NCBI GenBank assembly: GCA_019321725.1 | Contig: CM033114.1 | Location: 17,340,278 to 17,404,277, forward strand | DNA length: 64,000 nucleotides | Direction: 5' to 3' | Source of the DNA: Paulownia fortunei | Lineage: Eukaryota; Streptophyta; Magnoliopsida; Lamiales; Paulowniaceae | Shown: positions 46,204 through 58,179 of the stretch, one piece after another | Layout of the letters: each line of letters opens with the position of its first letter | Numbering within the stretch: position 1 is the first letter of the stretch | The notes under the pieces: model-generated | Seen by the model: only the letters and a program-made list of their open reading frames with translations | Told to the model about the DNA's origin: nothing | Databases searched by the model: none | Translations under genes and position numbers: made by a program

Positions 46204-47055
46204 GCTTTAATTTGTTACAACCACCTCTGGTACACGTCATCATCTCTCTTGATTTATCCTAAATAAGATTCCCTGTCACTTTCTCATAGTAACCATTTTG
46301 TTATCTCTTTCCATATGACTTGGCCGAACATGGAGGTCGTGAGTCCCTTCTAGTAGCCAAAGTTTTATTTTTATGCTTGTTATGAAACCAAAAAGAGCAT
46401 TGGTTGTGACTAATATTCCAGAAAACAAAAATCTTAGCCTCTGCACAAATTTTGACCAATCGCTTTCAGATTGAAGAGTGATGAGGTAAAGCTATAGCTT
46501 GAGTAGTGCCAACACTAGAGCAATATTTTGTGATGAAATAATTGTGTCCATAATGAAACACTCATCCGAAATCTCCACCAAAGCTTATATCCAAATGCCT
46601 TAGAAATATCATGAATAGATCGAACTCCAAGACCCCCTTCATTAAATGGATAACAAATTTTAATCCATGCAATCTAATGTATCTTTTGTTGTAAATCAAA
46701 GGACCCCTAAAAGAAATGCAAAAAAATGGTATGTATACGATCAATGATTAGTTTAGGAGGATTAATAAACTGTAAAATATAGATAGGCATTGATGTAAGT
46801 ACACTTTAGATTAACGTAAAGCAACCACCATGAGACAAAGAACACTTCTCCTATCCTTGAAGACGACTACGTATTTTGGATATGGTATCCTCAAAGAGAG
46901 ATGATTTTCGGTAACACCAAGATACTTAATAGGTAATTGTTTATAAGTAAAACCTATAATTCATTTCATTGCCAATATTTTGCTTCTATGAACTCGCTTG
47001 CTGATAAAAAAAGAACATTTCTGAAGATTAAAGAGTTTCCACAAAATATCCTCAA
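46204..47055 (-). pseudogene. LINE reverse transcriptase remnant, C-terminal part
   Basis: The minus-strand readings FTYKQLPIKYLGV, KSSLFEDTISKIRSRLQG, KCSLSHGGCFTLI and SVLTSMPIYILQFINPPK, then WIKICYPFNEGGLGVRSIHD and KAFGYKLWWRFR, follow the segment of plant LINE ORF2 from the RT thumb towards the zinc-binding RT domain. Stops and frame switches show it is dead. It is cut at 47055 by the LTR of LOG-carrying element copy 2 and on the other side by the solo LTR. Confidence 0.85.
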
Positions 47056-48655
47056 TGCTACAACTTTATGGTTGCAAATCCAAGTGCAGGTTGTATTAAG
47101 TAATAAATTTCTCGTAAATTCGAGGTCGATCCAAGGAGAAGTTACTTGAAGAATTCAGGATTAAAAATGAAATTTATATGAATCAAAATATATGAACAAT
47201 TAATGTATGCTGTAACTAAAGAAAAATCAAAATAATAAAAGTACTGAGAATTAGGAATCAACTCTTGAGTTTTAGATAGAGAAACAGTTATTTATTGTTT
47301 TTACATTTATTAATTGCCACAATTGGAATCCATACATAATAAATCCAATGGAAAGATATTATCAAATAACTTATTCAATAAGGTAATCATGATATTGTCT
47401 TACTATTGCAAATCATCCCTTAAGACCAACACTTATTTATGGGATCAAACATTTATATATACCTTTGTCGACAACAAATCAAGGTTTCATATTAGCAGTT
47501 GGTGGGGTAAAACCATACAATTAGCTAAATTAACTCAAGTATTTATTGTACCATTGGAGATATATAAATCAAGAATTACCACAAAATAAGTAGGATTTAA
47601 ATCAAAAATAAAAATAATAATGCAACATACTTAAACATTTTCTACCCTTATAACTATTCATCTCCCTCCATCAAGAGGTTCACCCTTTTTCTTCAGCAAA
47701 ATGAAATTTAGAAAGACATAATAAAAGTAGCAAAGACTAAAAATATAAGAGAAACTAGAGAATGTATTTCTATTATTACAAGAAAATTTACATTACTAGA
47801 AAATATACATACTAGAAAACTTAGCCTAAAGAAACCCTCTATCCCCCCTCCTCCCCACTCTTAAAAGCTTAATACATGACTTATTTATAGTACTTAGAGT
47901 AAGCTATAGGCCAATCAAATAATGGAGGGGTTAATCAAGTGGTATGCTAGTTGCCAAGAGTTGGTAAGTTGTTACACTAAGTCCTCACCTACCGAGATAA
48001 ATTATATTTTTCGATCAGATACAACCAGATTTTGATAATTTATAAAGAATAAAAAATGTATATCTTTTGGTGATGATATATTTGCATATATAATTTGTCA
48101 AATTTGGTGGCCGGATGAAAAAGATATGATCAAATTACCGAATCATGTCCAAGAGTCATCTTTTAACAGTAGCAACAAATTTCAACCTATGTTTTTACCA
48201 TTTTGACACATTTTCTCACCATATTATCTTTAACAAACTTGTTTATTTACCTGTTGTGTATAATATATCCAAATTGCAGTCCAAAATAAATTTAGGATTA
48301 AGAGATATGAACCAATTGGTAAAATAAGTCAATACTGGGTTGAACTATTATCCGAATTTTGGTGATCCATTTTGTGGAACTATTTGGACAAATTTTCTAC
48401 TATAATCAAAACTGAATTAGGCTGAACTTCCAACATAAAATTTGTACTTCTATCTCTTGGATTTCAAATGAAATAAGCTTCAGGTCAATAGAACTTTTGA
48501 TCATGAAGTTATGCTCAAATTATAAAAACTGTACAAGTTTGGAAATATGTTTCCATTTATTCCCTAATACAAATCATTAATAAAACAATAATATTAACAA
48601 GAATAAATCAAGAAAAGTATAAAGGATTTGAAACAAAAATATATTAAAATATGCA
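47056..48655 (-). repeat. 3' LTR of LOG-carrying element copy 2 (1600 bp)
   Basis: The minus strand begins TGCATATTTTAATATA at 48655 and ends AAGTTGTAGCA at 47056. It matches the LTRs at 2443-4026 and 54133-55635. Confidence 0.88.
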
Positions 48656-48664
48656 ATTGTTAAA

Positions 48665-48678
48665 TTCCCCCACACTTA
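48665..48678 (-). other. Polypurine tract of copy 2
   Basis: TAAGTGTGGGGGAA on the minus strand, nine bases before the LTR start, as in copy 1. Confidence 0.75.
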
Positions 48679-50420
48679 ACCCTTGCTTGTCCTCGAGCAA
48701 GTCTAAAACAAACATAAACTAATCTACTTTCGTAGGAAATTACGATTACATTTAGCATATGCAATAAGTCTTTAAACCCTAGGTGGTCCATAGAGGACGA
48801 GTGATAGTCTCATGAAGGTTTCCAGCAGTGATACCCACAAACATCTATAATAACTATCTTTCAACTTTTATTCTCATGAAGCAACAAAATAATATGGAAA
48901 TAAAATCAAACAAGTGTTGAGTTTAACACTTAGTCATTCAAAAGTTAATACATTTCCATAATAAGCATACTTAAGTGTGTGTGTGGATAGTTAATGTCAA
49001 TAGTGACGAAACTATGCATGCTTCAAATAAAGTGAATTCTCATAAAATCTTACAAAAACCACCACCCAATCTCTAATAGAAAAGTTAAACATCAAAGACT
49101 CTTCCTTTGGTGCAAATCTTCACTACACTGAAGGCACCACACAAAATCAAAAGGTCTTCAACAAAGGTTGTAATGGGGCCAAATGGTAGTAATGTAGCTA
49201 AGAAATAAAAGGATAAGATGCAACAAAGGTTCTAAAAACTTTATGGAATTAGAGACATAGAATTTATCGATGAAGAATTCTCAAACTCCACAAATTTCAA
49301 CATTGGGGTCTATTGTTATTGAATTGGACCTTTCTTATTCATCTTGCAACATCTCATTTTTAGTTGCAACTTGTAGCACTTTGCATTTTTTTTCTTCTAT
49401 TTTTTTATTATTATTTTTCTTTTTTTTTTTGAACAGAAACTCCACCATACTTATCTTCTATTCTAACCTAAATTTCTTTTGTAAGTTCACACTGTCAATG
49501 GAATGTCTCTTAAACTTCAATCATTTTTAGAACAAGGTTGGATAATAGTATATTTAGGTTAGGTAAAAAGATATGATTACAAAAAAAATATATTTATTTT
49601 TGAAAGGCTCAAACTGGTTCACTAGGGAGATATTCTCTTGAAACATCATATGGGGAACAAGCTGATTTAGCAATGGTGCTAGAAAGCCTAATACCTTAAT
49701 CATTTTTCTAGTAGTGCACTATCAATCATTCGCCTCGATAGACTAAAAGTAAAAGTTCTAATACTCAACTCCTACATGTTAAAGATCTAAGTGATGATTA
49801 GAACAAGGGCATAAGAACTTCCTATTTTGACATGATTGTCTTCACACTGAATAACATAACTATTTGTGCAAAACAAATTTGAGTATAATTATCGCAAAAA
49901 TATATTAACCAAACAACAATATCAAAGTCTGAAAACAACACCCATCATCAATCAAACCACATTATTCATGCTTAATTTTAATCATTGAAGTTGAAAGAAC
50001 CTCTACAACTAAAAAAATTAAAAACAATTGGTAATTCACAAACATTTGTTGAAAACTTTACAATCTGACCATGTTATGCAAAAAATAGGGATGCGTCTCA
50101 AGAGTGTTATAATTACCCTTTACTCCGCTACCATTTTTCATGATTTCAATAGACCCATCAAAAAACACATTTGATTTTTTTTAACTTGAAAAACACACAT
50201 TGAACACACAAGTCATGATATCAACTATTCCTCTCCCCAACCTTATCGAGACATTGTCCCCAATATAAAAAATAGATAGAAAATTAGAGTTTGAAAGATA
50301 TCACCTAAAGTGTGGCTAAAAAAAATACTAAGCTGAAACAAAAAATAAAAAACACATACTATTAGATGAAACCATTAATAATAAGTATCATAGATTGAGA
50401 GTCAAATACAATTTGCATTT
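48679..50420 (-). other. Non-coding 3' spacer of the LOG-carrying element, copy 2
   Basis: Equivalent to 769-2420 and 62686-64000. Short ORFs such as 49270-49530 (plus) lie on the opposite strand in poly-T sequence and are not credible. Confidence 0.7.
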
Positions 50421-51041
50421 TCGACCATTGTTCCTATTGGACCAAGCCACATTGGCCAAGGCTGGATCAAGTTCTGGCACATATGCTAGAAGTTGATCAA
50501 TTAGCTGGTCAGGTGTTGAAACAGAAATGAGGATTCTTATCGCATATGGTCAAAATAAAATCTTTTTTCACAGCATGATCTACAAAAGATAGAAAACCAT
50601 CATAAAAACCATTAACATTAAGAATACCTATAGATTTTTGGTGAATGTTGAGTTGTTCTCAGGAAAAAACTTGGAATAATTCCTCTAGTGTACCAAAATT
50701 GCCACGTAGAATGATGAATGCATCCGCATTGTTTAACATGTTAGCATTCTGTTCTGAATATGTGACACTTTTAGCTCATCTCCAATGGTCATACCTGTGA
50801 TATTCTGTACTGTTAAAGATTTTAGGATAACTTCCAGAACTTTGACACCTCCTACATAAGCAGAAATAGCAACACTCCCCATTAATATCAAACTGCCTCC
50901 CCAATATACTAAATAAATTTTTCTTTCTACTAAAGTTCTACCAAGATTATTGCTTGCCCCTATAAACTCACCATTTTTTCCTAGATTGGATCCACAAAAA
51001 ACACAAATGCAATTGAATTTGCGAGTTGAAGAAACTTTCAT
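50421..51041 (-). pseudogene. LOG-type cytokinin phosphoribohydrolase, retrotransposon-borne pseudogene, copy 2
   Basis: The best-preserved N-terminal half of the three copies. From the ATG at 51041 it reads STRKFNCICVFCGSNLGKNG, NNLGRTLVERKIYLVYWGGS, LMGSVAISAYVGGVKVLEVI and GDELKVSHIQ without a break, following the LOG order (CVFCGS, LVYGGGSxGLMG, GGxVLGVIP). A one-base deletion near 50739 ends that frame. The second half continues in another frame with NADAFIILRGNFGTLEELFQ, where the first three residues of the PGGxGTxxE motif have become RGN. It then reaches NIHQKSIGILNVNGFYDGFL before further stops. No introns. The upstream leader (TCAATAAATATCACC) is shared by all copies. Confidence 0.9.
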
Positions 51042-51207
51042 TTATTTATTTATTTATTTATTTTGAAAATAAGTTGTGCAAAAATAGAGTGAGTATGGTG
51101 ATATTTATTGAGGTGTGAATAAGGAATGTATTTATTATATGTCTTTTTCTTTTGTCAAAAAGTTTGAAAATAAGGACACACATAAAATTTAAAAATTACC
51201 TACTTAC

Positions 51208-51888
51208 ACGTGAATGTACATGTAATTGTGATTGTGGCTCACATCTTCCTCTGGTTTAGATCCAGTAATGGCTTAAATGCGCTCTATGGGTCGATGATAT
51301 ACTTCCTATCTAGATTTCTTATAAACTGGCAAATAGGGTCTTTTAATGTCAGATTCTCAAGATTATATAACTTATATTCATTTCGAAAATGATCCCATAA
51401 ATAAAGAATTGCACGTTGTATCAATCCACATGAATGCGTCTCAAGAGTCAATATAATTTGATCTAAAAACTCCTTACTCAGTCCATCCATAATGAATTTA
51501 AGTTTATCTTCTCAATTTTTAGAGACCATTCCTAAAGAACGACACTTTGTATTGTAAGTCCATCTAGCACAATTGTGAAAAACTTTCATTTTTTTCGCTC
51601 TTTATTTTTTTAATATGTGCTTTTACCAAAACTAGACATGTATCTAGTAAGCAAATCGGAAAACTCATGTGAAAACTCACCTGTTCTTACCTTTGCTTCA
51701 ATTATCCATCGTATGTCCTCCGAGATGCCCTTGTACACAAACATCCTCAATCTTTCAATCCTGATTTTATAAATTTTTAAAATTGCATTTTTAGGAATAA
51801 AATGAAATTGCTTCTTAAGAGTTAGAAAAATGTCAACCATTTTGAAAAGAACAAAAAAAGAGAATGAGAAAAGAAAAAAAATCTTCAA
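51208..51888 (-). pseudogene. Unidentified post-integrase ORF, copy 2
   Basis: Lies between integrase and LOG. The first 92 codons (from 51888) read RIERLRMFVYKGISEDIRWI and SHEFSDLLTRYMSSFGKSTY. After a frame change, an open 68-codon stretch (51490-51284) reads MDGLSKEFLDQIILTLETHS, AILYLWDHFRNEYKLY and LKDPICQFIRNLDRKYI. The plus-strand element has the same ORF at 61269-61904 with mostly conservative differences, so it was once coding. Mostly helical-looking and basic, with no signal peptide. I do not recognise the family. Athila/Tat elements often carry an extra ORF here, sometimes called env-like, but no membrane segment supports that. Confidence 0.6.
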
Positions 51889-51899
51889 AACAAATAAAG

Positions 51900-53928
51900 T
51901 CAGAGAAAATAAGTATATATATATACAACACTAAAAGAAAAAAGAATTTCCTCTTGTGAAATTTGATTTTCAAGAAATGGTTTAACTTTTTGTCCATTTA
52001 CTTTGAATATGTTACCATTTGTAGGATTTTCAATGTCAATCGCCCCATAAGGATATACTTTTTTTACAACAAAAGAACCACTCCACCTTGATCTCAATTT
52101 TTCAGAAAACAAATGCAATCGAGAATTATAAAGCAAAACCTTTTGATCAACCTCAAATATTTTTTTTGAAATTTTATAATCATGAAAATATTTGATTTTT
52201 ACTTTATAAATTTTAGAATTCTCACATGCATCATTTCTCAGTTCTTGAAGTTCATTGATTTGCAATTTGCATAATTTTGAAACTTCATCAAGGTTGAAGT
52301 TAAACATTTTGATTACCTAATAAGATTTATGTTCAAGTTCAATAGGTAAATGACAAGATTTTTCATAAATTATCCTATAAGGAGACATGCCTAATGATGT
52401 TTTGAAAGCAGTTCTATATGCCCAAAGTGTATCGGTAAGTCTAAGAGGTCAATCTTTATGATTTGGGTTAACTGTTTTCTCCAAAATTTGTTTTATCTCC
52501 CTATTTGCAAGTTCAACTTATCCACTTGTCTGAGGGTGATAAGGGGTTGCAACTTTATGTATGATTCCATATTTCCTCATTAATGTTCTAAAAACTTTAT
52601 TACAAAAATATTTTTCCCTATCACTAATAATAGATCTAGGAATTCCAAATCGACTTTAAATATTTTCTTTCAAAACTTTTATCACTATTTTGTGATCATT
52701 ATTTCGATAAGGAATTGCCTCGATCTATTTTTAAATATAATTTATGGCAACCAATATGTAAAAAACACCAAATAATAATAGAAATGGCCCCATAAAATCA
52801 ATACCCCAATAGTCACAGATTTCGATCACTAGGATAGGGTGTAGGGGCATCATATTTCTCTTTGAAAGAGACCCTAACTTTTGACAATTTTCACAACTCT
52901 TACAAAAAGTGTAAGTGTCATTGAAAAAAGTTGGCCAATAAAATCCACATTGCAAGATTTTTGCAATAGTTTTCTTTACACAAAAATGACCACCACATGT
53001 TTCTGAATGATAAAATTTGACAATATTACCTATATCATTGTCAGGCACATGTTTTCAAAAGATTTGATATGGACAATATTTGAATAGGTATGGATCATCT
53101 CAATAAAAGTTTTTAACCTCAGTCAAAAACTTTTTTTTATCTTGAGAGTTCCAATACGATGTCATCTTTCCTATCACAAGAAAATTAACAATGTCAGCAA
53201 ACCATGGTAAAATAGAAATATTAAATAGTTGTTCATTAGGGAAAGTGTCATTAATAGGTGTAGTTTGAAATGAGTCATCATAAACAAGTCTCGACAAATG
53301 ATTAGCCACCATATTCTCTACTCTCTTTTTATCTCGAATCAAAATATTAAATTACTGGAGTAAGAGAATCCACCTAATCAGTCTAGCTTTAGCATCTTTT
53401 TTGACAAAAGATATTTCAAAGTTGCATGGTCACTGAAAACAACAACTGGTGAGCCAACAAGATAAGATCAAAATTTGTTCAATGCAAAAACTACAACAAG
53501 TAATTCTTTTTCAGTTGTTGTATAAAACCATTGAGCACTATTTAAATTTTTACTTGCATAGTAAATAACATATAGTTTCTTATCTTTTCTTTATCCCAAG
53601 ACAGCTCCAACAGCATAATCACTAGTATCACACATTATTTCAAAAGATAAAGTCTAATCTGGAGGCTGCATGATTGGAGCAGATGTAAGCATGCTTTTAA
53701 CACAAAAGCATTTTCACAATTTTCAGTCCATTCATAAATAGTATCTTTTGTTAGAAGATTATACAAAGGTTTACATATTATACTAAAATCTTTGATAAAT
53801 CTTCTATAAAAACCAGCATGTCCTAAAAAAGATCTAACCTCCTTCACAGTCTTTGGTATTGGCAAATTGGTAATTAACTCAATTTTAGATTTGTCAACCT
53901 CAATTGAGCACAAGATTCTTTTCTTCAC
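51900..53928 (-). pseudogene. Ty3 pol remnant, copy 2: RT thumb, RNase H, integrase
   Basis: From the gap edge downwards: VRSFLGHAGFYRRFIKDFS (RT thumb/connection, 53928-53635), RNase H in broken frames, the conserved stretch NLVIGKMTSYWNSQDKKKFL region (53342-53100), the integrase zinc-binding HHCC region (TCGGHFCVKK...CKSCENCQ, 53048-52731), a degenerate catalytic core, and the integrase C-terminus (LRSRWSGSFVVKKVYPYGAI, 52307-51900). Several stops and frameshifts break it. Integrase inserts element cDNA into the genome; this copy could not make it. Confidence 0.88.
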
Positions 53929-53937
53929 ACCTAATCA

Positions 53938-54037
53938 NNNNNNNNNNNNNNNNNNNNNNNNNNNNNNNNNNNNNNNNNNNNNNNNNNNNNNNNNNNNNNN
54001 NNNNNNNNNNNNNNNNNNNNNNNNNNNNNNNNNNNNN
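53938..54037. other. Assembly gap (100 N)
   Basis: Exactly 100 N, the usual placeholder for a gap of unknown size. It lies where two inverted copies of the same element meet. Confidence 0.99.
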
Positions 54038-54132
54038 CCAACTTGGTGGATAACCCGAGAGAATGGTGGGTTGACACAAGATCTATATGCTATATTTGCT
54101 CGGACAAGGAGATATTCTCCACATATGATAAG
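54038..54132. other. Short unassigned sequence between the gap and the LTR
   Basis: 95 bp with no match to the element. It is the left flank of copy 3, so its target duplication would be ATAAG (54128-54132). Confidence 0.5.
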
Positions 54133-55635
54133 TGCATATTTTGATATATTTTTGTATCAAATTCTTTATACTTCTCTTGTTTTATTCTTGTTAATATTAT
54201 TGTTTTATTAATATTTTATGTTAGGGAATCAATGAATATAAAAAGATCAAAATAAGCATGTTTTCAGACTTGTGCAATTTTTTGTATTTTGAGCATAACT
54301 TTATGATCAAAAGTTATATGTACCTAAATCTTGCTCATTTGAAATCAGGAGATAGAAGTATAACTTTTCTATTGGAAGCTCAACCCAATTCAACCTTATT
54401 ATAGCAGAAAGCTCATCCAAGCGGTTGCACAAAATGGATCACCAAAAATTCAGATCCGAGTTCAGTTTGACCGATTAGGTCATATCCGAGTTCAGCCCAG
54501 CAATGTGCTACTGCTGTTAAGGATGACTCTTGGACAGGATTCAGTAATTTGACCATATCGCCCGTATCTGACAGCCAAATTTGATAAAAGATATATGAAA
54601 AAATATTCTCACTAAAAGATCTACAACTTTTGTTCTTTTTACTCATCATCAAAATCTAGCTGTCTCTGACCTAAAAATGTAATTCAATCTGTTAGGTGAG
54701 AATTTTAAGGACTTTGTGTAACAACTTACCAAGTTTTTATAACTAACATACCACTTGATTAACTCTTCCATTATTTGTTTGGCCTCTAGCATACTCCAAG
54801 TACTATAAATAGGTCATGTATTAAGTTTGTAAGAGTGGGGTAGAAGGTTTCTTTAGACTAAGTTTTCTAGTATGTATGTTTTCTAGTAATATAAGTTTTC
54901 TAGTAGTAATAGAAATGCATTCTCTAGTTTCTCTTCTATTTTTAGTATTTTCTATTTTTATTATGTCTTTCTAAAATTTATTTTGCTGAGGAAAAAGGGT
55001 GACCCTCTTGATGTAGGAAGGGGAACAGTTATAAGGGTAGAAAATATTTAAATATGTTGTATTATTTTTTTTAGTTTTGATCTAAACCCTACTTGTTTTG
55101 TGATGATTCTTAATTTATGTATCTCTAATAGCACAACAAATACTTGGGTTCATTTAGCTTATTATACAGTTTTAGACTATCGACTGCTAATGTTAAACCT
55201 TGATTTGTTATTGACAAAGGTGTGCATAAATGCTTAATCCCATAAATAAGTGTTGGCGTTAAGAGATAATTTGTAAATAGTAAGACAATATCATGATTAC
55301 CTTATTACATGAGCTATTTGATAATATATTCCCATTGGAACCTTCATTATGTATGGATTCCAATTGTGGTAATTAAGAGAGGTAAAAAGAATAAATAACC
55401 GTTTCTCTATCCAAAACCAAAGAGTGTTAATTTTCAGTACTTTTATTACTTTAGTTTTTCTTTAGTTACGACATATATTATTTTTTTATATATTTTGAAT
55501 CACATAAATCTCATTTTCTTTTAGAATTATAATCCTGAATTGTTTAAGCAACTTCCTTATAGATCGTCCTCGGATTTACGAGAAATTTTACTTAATATAA
55601 CCTACACTTGGGTTTGCAACCTTAAAGTTGTAGCA
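54133..55635 (+). repeat. 5' LTR of LOG-carrying element copy 3 (1503 bp)
   Basis: Begins TGCATATTTTGATATATT and ends AAGTTGTAGCA. Matches the two 3' LTRs of the family in the window. Confidence 0.9.
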
Positions 55636-55641
55636 AGTTTT

Positions 55642-55659
55642 TGGCGCCGTTGCTGGGAA
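55642..55659 (+). other. Primer-binding site (tRNA-Asp)
   Basis: TGGCGCCGTTGCTGGGAA, six bases after the LTR, is complementary (two mismatches) to the 3' end of plant tRNA-Asp, ...CCCCGGCAACGGCGCCA. This primer is typical of Athila elements. Confidence 0.88.
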
Positions 55660-55834
55660 AGGCAATGTAAGTATTCAGGTTTGTTAATATTTTTCCTTTA
55701 TAAATATAGTTTGTTTATTTTCTTTATGGATATATGGTTATATGGTATTGCAATCATAATATCGGCATTTAGTTAGAAATAATTCTGAGACTTTGTTTGG
55801 TAATTTGTTTAAATCATCTCCACATACTTCCACC

Positions 55835-57414
55835 ATGGTTGAAAATGAAAGTGTCTAGGATGAAAATGAGAACCAGTTGGTGCATACCATGAGTTATTAT
55901 TTGCAACCTTCTCAAAATTCTTCTCCATCTTATTTCATTTTTTCTCTTAACACAAATAACTTTTGATTCAAGGCAGGTATGATCTCTTTACTTTCTAATT
56001 TCCATGGTTTAGACTCTGAAAGCCCTTACTTGCATTTGAAAGAATTTGATGAAATATGTACCAATTTTGATGATTAAACTAGCACAATGAGATTGTTAAG
56101 CTCAAATTATTTTCTTTTTCTTTAATAGATAAAGCAAAAACTTGGCTTAATTCTTTAAAGCCTTGGTCAATTGGCACTTGGCAAGAAATGTAAGCTGAAG
56201 TTTTGAAAACATTCTTTCCAACTCATGAAACTAATGCTTTGAAAAGACAAATTCAAAGTTTTTCTCAAAGTTCTAATGAAGCTTTCTTTCAATATTGGGA
56301 AAGATTTAAAGATTTGTTGAATTCATGCCCATATCATGATTTTGAAAATAGTGTTTAATTAGTTTCTTTTGTAAAGGTTTTAGCTCCTGAAACAAAATAA
56401 TTTATTGAAACATTGTGTAATGGTGAGTTTCTTGATAAAGAACCTAATGAAACCCTTGAATATCTAGATCATTTGGCAGAAAACTCTCAATCAAGACATA
56501 GTGTTAATTCTTTCGAAGGTTCTATTAGATCTAATCTTGCTAATAGTAATAATGGAAAATATTACCTTAGCCGAGAAGATGATCTAAATGCTAGGCTTGC
56601 TAGTTTAACAAGAAAAGTTGAAACCATAAAACTTAAAAATGTAAAGGAAATCTAATCTGTACAAGAGGAAGAAATTTGTAGCAATTGTGAACTTTTGGGG
56701 CACTCCACCAATGGATGTCCAAACATTCCAGTACAAGCAAATTTCATGAACAAATTCAAAAAACCTTTCCATTCTCCATATTATGAAACTTACAATCCAC
56801 AATGGAGAAATCATCCCAATTTTAGTTAGCGAGATGATAACTGTGTCCAACCACTGCATTCACAAAAATCACCAAACTTTTATTCTTATCTAGCTCCACA
56901 TACAAAATCACTTGAGGAGACTTTGCAAGTATTTATGCATGAACAAACAAACATCAATAATCAGACTGCACAAGATATCAATGAGATCAAAAATACACTT
57001 TCAACAATGACAGTTTCTTTGCATACTCATGAAAAAGGTAAATTTGCTTCTCAACCTCAACCTAGTCCTTCCACTCAGTGTCATATTTCTTCTTCAAGTG
57101 AAAATTTAGTCAAGGAGGCTTATTCAGTCACAACTCTTCGAAATGTAAAAGTTATTGATAAGAATATTTATCCTAAGGAGAAAGTTTCTAATCCACCTCC
57201 AGAAATGAAGAATAGAAATAGTCTTGACGATGAAGGTAAGTGTGAAAATGACGAAAAAGAAAAATATTTACCTCCAGCATCATTTCCTAAAAAATTGCAA
57301 GCAACTCAGAAATTGAACTCAAATGTTGAAATCTTTGAAGTTTTTAAACAAGTCAAAATTAATATCCCATTGTTGGATGCAATCAAGCAGTTCTACCTTA
57401 TACCAAATTTTTGA
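55835..57414 (+). pseudogene. Ty3 gag remnant
   Basis: Starts with MVENES followed by an early stop. Recognisable gag capsid phrases are AKTWLNSLKPWSIGTWQEM, FFPTHETNALKRQIQSFSQ and SNEAFFQYWERFKDLLNSCP, as in plant Retrotrans_gag. A CCHC zinc knuckle, CSNCELLGHSTNGC, lies at about 56677-56718. A long hydrophilic linker follows (open 56923-57414). Around seven in-frame stops, mostly single-base changes, interrupt it. Gag would form the virus-like particle that packages element RNA. Confidence 0.88.
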
Positions 57415-57479
57415 AAGATTTGTATATAATCAAAAGAAAACATCATGTACAAATAAGAAGACATTTTTAACTAAAAGTG

Positions 57480-57973
57480 TTAGTTCAATCATTCAACATT
57501 CACTCCACCCAAGTACAAAGATTCAGGTTGTCTAACCATTTCATGTATCATAGGAAACACTAGAATAGAGCGTGTTTTGCTTGATCTTGGTGCTAGTGTA
57601 AATCTTCTACCTTTCAGTTTATGAACAGTTAGGTCTGGGAGAACTTAAAACAATTTATGTTGTACTCCAACTAGCTGACCGTTCGATTAAAGTTCCAAAG
57701 GGAGTAGTAGAAGATGTGTTAGTATAAATTGATAAGTTTTACTTTCAAGTTGATTTCATTATTTTGGACACAGAGCCTATTACACAAACATATACACAAA
57801 TTCCTATCATTTTGGGTCGTCCTTTTCTTGCAACCTCAAATGCTTTGATCAATTGTATGAATGGTATTTTGAAGTTATTATTTGGAAATATAACTTTGGA
57901 ACTAAATGTGTTTAATGTTTGTAAGCAACCTGCAGAAGATGTCGAAGTACAGGAAGTGGATTCAATCGAGTAA
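57480..57973 (+). pseudogene. Ty3 aspartic protease remnant
   Basis: The active-site region reads LLDLGASVNLLPFS (from about 57579), the DLGAS form usual for Athila/Tat elements. The second conserved part, IPIILGRPFLATSNALIN, is at about 57800-57855. A frameshift in the first half and a stop near 57725 break it. It would cleave the Gag-Pol polyprotein. Confidence 0.85.
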
Positions 57974-58179
57974 CTTGTTCATGAATACTTTACTACTACT
58001 AATTCTTCAGATTCTTTGGAAACTTGTTTTAAAAGTGAAAGTATTTGAAAAAAGGCACATGCTAATACTCTCTCTAAATTTTCGCAGGTACAAGAAAATC
58101 AATTTTGGAAGCCAAGGTTTGAAAAAATTTAATCATCAATAGTCAAATATATTCCATCAAGTAGTAAAGCTCTCGTGAT

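Larger units (their letters stand above)
47056..53937 (-). mobile_element. LOG-carrying Ty3 (Athila-like) retrotransposon, copy 2, 5' part missing at the gap
   Basis: Read on the minus strand from the gap: end of RT, RNase H, integrase, unidentified ORF, LOG pseudogene, spacer, polypurine tract and 3' LTR. The order is identical to the plus-strand copy at 54133-64000. The sequence at the gap edge (minus strand TGATTAGGTGTGAAG) aligns with 58977, so about 4.85 kb (RT front, protease, gag, 5' LTR) should follow and is not in the assembly. It inserted into the LINE remnant at 47055. Confidence 0.9.

Noticed and set aside
49270..49530. 86-codon plus-strand ORF
   Set aside because: It lies antisense in the element spacer across poly-T and is not open in the other two copies.
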